Origin: an uncultured Eubacteriales bacterium
GTDB taxonomy: Bacteria; Bacillota; Clostridia; Tissierellales; Peptoniphilaceae
DNA: 10,210 bases
NCBI GenBank assembly: GCA_902488815.1
Contig: CABTXP010000041.1
Location: forward strand, 1-10,210
Direction: 5' to 3'
Shown here: positions 5,768 through 10,210 of the stretch, in pieces
How the letters are laid out: the number at the start of each line of letters is the position of its first letter
Position numbering within the stretch: position 1 is the first letter of the stretch
The notes under the pieces: model-generated
What the model saw: the letters and a program-made list of their open reading frames with translations, nothing else
Told to the model about the DNA's origin: nothing
The model's database searches: none
Made by a program: the position numbers and the translations under genes

Positions 5768-7507
5768 TTAAATTTTTTCTCTTGCGGTGTACTTTGTGTG
5801 TAAAAGTTCGTGCGCTTTTACGCCATAAGGTTTACCCAGGTATTTTTCGTATATTTCTTTTATCATCGGGTTTTCGTGGCTCTTTCTGATTTTCTTTTTG
5901 CTGTCTATTTCATAAAGGGCCTTTTGACGTTTTTTCAAGACTCCGGAGTCGCCGTGGTGGTATGGCTGTCCGCCGCCGCCTATACATCCGCCGGGGCATG
6001 CCATAATTTCTATGGCGTCAAACTTGTACTCGCCGCTCTTTATTCCGTCCAAGAGTTTTCTTGCATTGCCAAGTCCGTTTGCTATGCCTATGTTTAAATC
6101 CAAGTCTTTTACTTTTACATTTGCAGTTCTTATACCTTCAATGCCGCGGAGTTCTTTAAAGTCTATTTTGTCTACTTCTCCGCCTGTTATCCAGTCTATT
6201 GCCGTTCTTACCGTGGCTTCTATTACTCCGCCCGTTGTGCCGAAGATTACTCCTGCTCCTGTGGATTCTCCCAAGAGACTGTCGAAGTCAGAGTCGGGAA
6301 GGTCATGGAAGTTAATGCCGAAGAGATTTATCATTCTGCCTAACTCTCTCGTACTTAATACTATATCCACATCAGGTACTTCGCTATTTTGAAGTTCCGT
6401 TCTTGCGGCTTCAGCTTTTTTTGCCGTACAAGGCATGACTGATACCATTACTATGTCTTTAGGCTTTATGCCCGTCTTTTCCGCATAGTAGGTCTTGACC
6501 ATGGTTCCCATCATAATTTGAGGCGACTTACATGATGACGGTATGTCAAGCATATCGGGGTAGTTGGTTTCAATAAATCTTACCCAGGCAGGACAGCATG
6601 AGGTAAGTATGGGTAGTACTCCGCCGTTTTCTATTCTATCTACAAATTCCGATGCTTCTTCCATTACTGTCAGGTCTGCTGAAAAATCCGTATCAAATAC
6701 CGCGTCGAAGCCAAGTCTTCTAAGTGCAGTAACTAATTTTCCTGTTTTAATTTCTCCCGGTTCAAGTCCGAAGACTTCTCCTATGGCTACTCTAATTGCA
6801 GGTGCCACTTGAACTACTACGTGCTTAGTCGGGTCTTTTAACGCCTTCCAAACTTTTGCCGTTTCGTCCAACTCAACTATTGCGCCTGTGGGACATACTG
6901 CCGCACATTGTCCGCAAAACGTACATGAGCTGTCTTCAAGCGGTATTTTAAATGCCGGAGATACTATTGCCGCAAAGCCTCTGTCAAGGGCTGAAAGTGT
7001 GCCTACTGTTTGAACTTCGTTACACATACTTTCACATCTTCTGCACATTACACACTTGGACGGATCCCTCTGAATTGCGTGAGAGGACTTGTCCATTTTG
7101 TGCATCATTCTCTCACCTGAGTAAGGTATTTCTCTTATGCCAAGCTTTGCCGCCAAGTCTTGCAGTTCACATTCCAAGTTTTTGGGACATACAAGGCAAC
7201 TCTTCGGGTGGTTGGATAATAAAAGTTCCAAATTTGTCTTTCTTGCAGATACAGCCTTTGCCGTGTCTGTTCTTATTACCATGCCGTCTGTTATAACTTC
7301 CGAGCAGGCTGTGGAAAGATTTTTTCTGCCTTCTATTTCCACCATACAAAGTCTACAGCTGGAGGGCATGTTTTCGTATTGAAAGTCTTCCAATTTCATG
7401 TGACAAAGGGTAGGTATATCTACATTTATTGTCCTTGCCGCTTCCAATACAGTAGTGCCTTCTTCCACTGTAAGTTCTCTATCGTTAATAGTACATTTTA
7501 TACTCAT
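5768..7507 (-). CDS. hydA: [FeFe] hydrogenase catalytic subunit HydA (HymC type) of an NAD-linked complex
   Basis: This 579-residue subunit carries the H-cluster that makes or splits H2. Cofactor sites in order: an N-terminal [2Fe-2S] domain (Cys35, Cys51, Cys54, Cys68); a His-ligated [4Fe-4S] (His100, Cys104, Cys107, Cys113); two ferredoxin-type [4Fe-4S] clusters (Cys152/155/158/162 and Cys195/198/201/205, each set mixing between the two); then the H-cluster motifs TSCCPAW (302-308), MPCTAKKAE (358-366) and MACPGGCIGGGGQP (502-515). Ligands are Cys305, Cys360, Cys504 and Cys508; Cys304 is the proton-relay cysteine. No extra C-terminal cluster domain is present. With HydB and HydC next door it fits group A3 electron-bifurcating hydrogenases. 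ATG 7507 has an AGGAGGCT ribosome site overlapping the hydB stop; the gap to hydB is 9 bases. The maturases HydE, HydF and HydG are not in this window. Confidence 0.96.
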   Translation of the reverse strand: MSIKCTINDRELTVEEGTTVLEAARTINVDIPTLCHMKLEDFQYENMPSSCRLCMVEIEGRKNLSTACSEVITDGMVIRTDTAKAVSARKTNLELLLSNHPKSCLVCPKNLECELQDLAAKLGIREIPYSGERMMHKMDKSSHAIQRDPSKCVMCRRCESMCNEVQTVGTLSALDRGFAAIVSPAFKIPLEDSSCTFCGQCAAVCPTGAIVELDETAKVWKALKDPTKHVVVQVAPAIRVAIGEVFGLEPGEIKTGKLVTALRRLGFDAVFDTDFSADLTVMEEASEFVDRIENGGVLPILTSCCPAWVRFIETNYPDMLDIPSSCKSPQIMMGTMVKTYYAEKTGIKPKDIVMVSVMPCTAKKAEAARTELQNSEVPDVDIVLSTRELGRMINLFGINFHDLPDSDFDSLLGESTGAGVIFGTTGGVIEATVRTAIDWITGGEVDKIDFKELRGIEGIRTANVKVKDLDLNIGIANGLGNARKLLDGIKSGEYKFDAIEIMACPGGCIGGGGQPYHHGDSGVLKKRQKALYEIDSKKKIRKSHENPMIKEIYEKYLGKPYGVKAHELLHTKYTAREKI

Positions 7508-7516
7508 AAAAGCCTC

Positions 7517-9286
7517 CTATGGTTTAATAATTGCCCCTACAGGACAAACTCCGAAGCATGTGCCGCAAGCGATACATTTTTCTTTGTCTATTACGTGGGG
7601 TTTCTTTATTTCACCGGATATACAGCTTACAGGACAATTCTTCATACATCTGTGACATCCTATACATTTTTTCGGATCGATTTTGTAAGCCGTCTCTACT
7701 TCTCTGTTTGCATATCTGTTGTATTCATCGGCAAAATATTTCATCGTGGAAAGTATGGGGTTAGGTGCTGTTTGACCTAAGCCGCAAGCCGCCGTTTCAA
7801 TTATATCTTCACATAGAGTCTTTATCTTAGGCAGTTCTTCAGGACTTGACTGTTGATCTATTAACTTTGTAAGCATTTCCAAAAGTCTCTTTGTGCCAAG
7901 TCGACAAGGGGTACATTTGCCGCAACTTTCGTCTTGAGTAAATTCAAGATAGAACTTGGCAAGTTTTACCATGTCCGCATCTTCGTCCATTACTATCAGT
8001 CCGCCTGAACCCATCATAGCGCCTATGGCTTTTAAGTTTTCATAGTCTATAGGTGTGTCCAAGTTTTCCTTGGTAATCATACCGCCTGAAGGTCCGCCGA
8101 TTTGCACTCCCTTAAACTTTTTGCCGCCGGGGATGCCGCCGCCAATGTCATATACTATTTCTCTAATTGTTATTCCCATGGGAACTTCTACAAGACCGAT
8201 GTTGTTGACGTTGCCTGCAAGGGCGAAAACTTTTGTGCCCTTTGAGCCTTCAGTACCCATGGATGCGTACCAATCCGCACCATTTAATATTATTTGAGGT
8301 ATATTTGCATAGGTCTCTACGTTGTTTACAGTTGTAGGCTTGTCCAAGTAGCCTTTAACACTTGGGAATGGAGGTTTTCTTGTGGGCTCTCCCCTCTTTC
8401 CTTCTACCGAGTGAATAAGTGCAGTTTCTTCGCCGCATACGAAAGCCCCTGCTCCATAACGAATGATTATGTCAAAGTCAAAGCCGGACTCAAAAATATT
8501 TTTGCCTAAAAATCCGTATTCGTTAGCTTGGTCAATGGCTATTTGAAGTCTTTCAATTGCAAGGGGATATTCCGCTCTTATGTAAACTATACCTTGGTTT
8601 GCACCTGTGGCATATCCTCCGATAATCATTGCTTCAACTACGCTGTGAGGGTCGCCTTCCAAAATTGAACGGTCCATAAATGCACCGGGGTCACCTTCGT
8701 CGGCGTTACAGAAAATATATTTTTCTTTGCCGGGAGATGCCAGTGTGGATTTCCATTTTATACCTGTGGGGAATCCTCCGCCGCCTCTACCGCGAATGCC
8801 TGATGCTATAATTTCCTCCACCACGTCTTCAGGTTTCATAGTTGTAAGAACTTTATGCAGTGCTTGATAGCCGTCTCTTGCTATGTATTCTCTAATATCT
8901 TCCGGATCGATGAGTCCGCAGTTTCTAAGAGCAATACGTGTTTGCTTTTCGTAGAAGTCCATATTGTGTTGGTCATGAACGTGTTCCCCCGTAGTTGGAG
9001 AGACATATAGCAGTCTTTCTACCACATGGCCTTTCATAACATGTTCATTAATCAGTTCTTCCGCATCTTTCGGTGCTACCTTTGTGTAAAAAACATTGTC
9101 GGGATAAACTTTTACAATAGGTCCTTCGCCGCAAAAACCGAAGCAGCCCGTCTTTTTAACTTCCACGTCGGTAAGTTTTCTATCTGCTACAATTTTTTGT
9201 AAATTTTCAAGTAGCTCAATTGAGTCTGCGGAAGTACATCCTGTACCTTGACAGACCAATATTTGCATTCTTATATTCTTCTTCAT
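7517..9286 (-). CDS. hydB: NAD-linked [FeFe] hydrogenase subunit HydB (NuoF-like)
   Basis: HydB is the flavin subunit that exchanges electrons with NAD(H) and ferredoxin; it is 589 residues long. The N-terminal thioredoxin-like [2Fe-2S] domain has Cys12, Cys17, Cys48 and Cys52 (GCTSAD and TGCFGFCGEGP). The NuoF core follows: FMN/NAD loop GIRGRGGGGFPTG (163-175), NADEGDPGAF (194-203), CGEETALIHSVEGKRGEP (284-301), and the [4Fe-4S] ligands Cys455, Cys458, Cys461 (SCGKCTPCR) and Cys501. The C-terminus adds two ferredoxin [4Fe-4S] sites (Cys541/544/547/551 and Cys571/574/577/581). This fusion is typical of HydB in bifurcating hydrogenases and differs from plain NuoF. ATG 9286 immediately follows the hydD stop codon and has AAGGAGGT at 9291-9298, inside the end of hydD. 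Confidence 0.95.
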   Translation of the reverse strand: MKKNIRMQILVCQGTGCTSADSIELLENLQKIVADRKLTDVEVKKTGCFGFCGEGPIVKVYPDNVFYTKVAPKDAEELINEHVMKGHVVERLLYVSPTTGEHVHDQHNMDFYEKQTRIALRNCGLIDPEDIREYIARDGYQALHKVLTTMKPEDVVEEIIASGIRGRGGGGFPTGIKWKSTLASPGKEKYIFCNADEGDPGAFMDRSILEGDPHSVVEAMIIGGYATGANQGIVYIRAEYPLAIERLQIAIDQANEYGFLGKNIFESGFDFDIIIRYGAGAFVCGEETALIHSVEGKRGEPTRKPPFPSVKGYLDKPTTVNNVETYANIPQIILNGADWYASMGTEGSKGTKVFALAGNVNNIGLVEVPMGITIREIVYDIGGGIPGGKKFKGVQIGGPSGGMITKENLDTPIDYENLKAIGAMMGSGGLIVMDEDADMVKLAKFYLEFTQDESCGKCTPCRLGTKRLLEMLTKLIDQQSSPEELPKIKTLCEDIIETAACGLGQTAPNPILSTMKYFADEYNRYANREVETAYKIDPKKCIGCHRCMKNCPVSCISGEIKKPHVIDKEKCIACGTCFGVCPVGAIIKP

Positions 9287-9685
9287 TTAAACCTCCTTCA
9301 CTTTGGAGGAATCTTCAGTACCAAAGTTGCCTTTTGTCGTCTTCAATTTGCAAATTTCTTCTATAAATGATTTAACTTCCGCCGAATCTATTGTAGAAGA
9401 GTTCATCTCTCTTTCAAAAATTGCTCTGACTTTTATTTTATATTCTTCCTCTAAGTCGGGGTCTGTATTTAAAGTAAATCTTACATTGTAAGCCCCTAAT
9501 TTATGTACATGGTCGTTGAGTTTTGAAATACCTTCAGAACATTTAAAGTAGTCGTTTTTGCCGTTACTTATAATTTCCACGTCAATTAATTGGTCCTTGT
9601 GCAAATTACCCAATCTTCTGAGATTTAATTCCTCAACCATATCTTTTTGTATTTTTTTAAGTTCATTTAAATCTTTAACTTTCAT
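9287..9685 (-). CDS. HydD-like small accessory protein, cysteine-poor thioredoxin-like ferredoxin relative
   Basis: This 132-residue cytosolic protein occupies the place of hydD between hydC and hydB in clostridial hydrogenase operons. Its opening, MKVKDLNELKKIQKDMVEEL, resembles small thioredoxin-like [2Fe-2S] ferredoxins, and the predicted beta-alpha pattern (DVEIISNGK, then a helix, then NVRFTLNTDP) also fits. The four cluster cysteines are absent: the only cysteines are Cys49 and Cys112, so it should not bind a [2Fe-2S] cluster. The C-terminus is charged and probably flexible. ATG 9685 lies within the last codons of hydC (11-base overlap) with an AAGGAGAG ribosome site; its TAA directly abuts the hydB ATG. 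A structural or assembly role in the complex is inferred. The gene is real by operon packing; the family link rests on position and weak likeness. Confidence 0.7.
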   Translation of the reverse strand: MKVKDLNELKKIQKDMVEELNLRRLGNLHKDQLIDVEIISNGKNDYFKCSEGISKLNDHVHKLGAYNVRFTLNTDPDLEEEYKIKVRAIFEREMNSSTIDSAEVKSFIEEICKLKTTKGNFGTEDSSKVKEV

Positions 9686-10181
9686 GGCTCTCCTTGTCCC
9701 TATAGGATTGAATAATAGTTTCTACGTCCTTTACTTCAAGATGTCCATAGATTTTGTCGTTAACTTTAATTACCGGCCCGATGCCGCAAGCACCTATACA
9801 TCTTACGCTGATAACTGAAAAAAGTTTGTCTTCGCTCATGCCGTATGAATCCGGTTTTAAAACTCTGTTCACTTCGTCCAAAATTTGTTGAGATTTTTTT
9901 ACGAAGCAAGCAGTCCCCATACAGACGCTGATGACATACTTGCCAATGGGGTCTTCATTGAAAAAAGAATAAAAGGAAACTATTCCGTTGACCTTTGATG
10001 CCGGAATTTCCAATTTTCTTGCAATGTAAAGTTGAAGTTCCTTGGGGAGATAATTAAATATATCTTGAGCCCTGTGTAGAATTGAAATAATGTTGAGTTC
10101 TTTGTTTTCAATACTGTCAATATATTCATCTAATTCTTTCAACTTTTTCTTGTCTAATACACTTAGATTAAATTTCGCCAT
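9675..10181 (-). CDS. hydC: NAD-linked [FeFe] hydrogenase subunit HydC (NuoE-like)
   Basis: HydC is the 24-kDa-type thioredoxin-like subunit carrying one [2Fe-2S] cluster, which sits beside HydB's flavin. It has 168 residues, normal for the family. A helical N-terminal domain (ILHRAQDIFNYLPKEL near 34-49, KVNGIVSFYSFF near 63-74) precedes the cluster motif: Cys87 and Cys92 in CMGTACFVK, Cys128 and Cys132 in RCIGACGIGPVI. ATG 10181 has an AGGAGGT site 5 bases upstream, confirming the start. It is the first visible gene of the hydrogenase operon; only 29 bases remain upstream, so the promoter or a preceding gene may lie outside. Confidence 0.95.
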   Translation of the reverse strand: MAKFNLSVLDKKKLKELDEYIDSIENKELNIISILHRAQDIFNYLPKELQLYIARKLEIPASKVNGIVSFYSFFNEDPIGKYVISVCMGTACFVKKSQQILDEVNRVLKPDSYGMSEDKLFSVISVRCIGACGIGPVIKVNDKIYGHLEVKDVETIIQSYRDKESHES

Positions 10182-10194
10182 TTTTACCTCCTAT

Positions 10195-10210
10195 GAAAAA
10201 TATATTATCA
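10195..10210 (-). promoter_or_regulatory. Possible -10 region for the hydrogenase operon (edge of window)
   Basis: On the minus strand the last bases read TGATAATATA, which contains near-consensus -10 sequences (GATAAT, TAATAT) just before the hydC ribosome site. The -35 would be outside the window, so this cannot be decided. Confidence 0.2.

Overview
The window looks like chromosomal DNA of a low-GC, strictly anaerobic, fermentative Firmicute. The Clostridia/Tissierellia side (for example Peptoniphilaceae) is my best guess; this is inferred from AT-rich codon choice, strong AGGAGG-type ribosome sites, a Bacillus-like tsaE-tsaB-rimI-tsaD gene order and an NAD-linked [FeFe] hydrogenase operon. 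No rRNA, tRNA, CRISPR array, insertion sequence or phage gene is visible.

Layout. (1) 1-248, minus: the 5' part of a response regulator, with an extended -10 promoter behind it. (2) 249-598: a 350-base gene-free stretch holding two hairpin elements of one REP-like family in opposite orientation, each preceded by a copy of a 29-base direct repeat. (3) 599-3802, plus: five tightly packed genes: a small papain-like (C39-type) protein of unknown role, then tsaE, tsaB, rimI and tsaD. TsaE/B/D make the N6-threonylcarbamoyl (t6A37) tRNA modification; RimI is the usual N-acetyltransferase companion. (4) 3803-4110: a convergent intergenic region with DnaA boxes (two perfect, in tandem, plus a third perfect box inside the end of tsaD) and a bidirectional terminator. 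(5) 4111-5601, minus: an AldB/ExaC-like NAD(P)-dependent aldehyde dehydrogenase with an upstream palindrome resembling a Rex operator. (6) 5768-10181, minus: a hydC-hydD-hydB-hydA operon for a group A3-type, probably electron-bifurcating [FeFe] hydrogenase, closed by a strong terminator.

How they work together. The hydrogenase operon encodes a cytosolic complex that can couple NADH and reduced ferredoxin oxidation to H2 evolution. The neighbouring aldehyde dehydrogenase would produce reduced nicotinamide that such a complex could reoxidise; this link is inferred. The t6A operon is housekeeping translation machinery. The most interesting items are the DnaA-box cluster beside tsaD, the likely AUU start of tsaE, the peptidase-like gene tied to the t6A operon, the cysteine-poor HydD-like subunit, the Rex-like site, and the paired REP-like hairpins. 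I see no clearly new multigene system.
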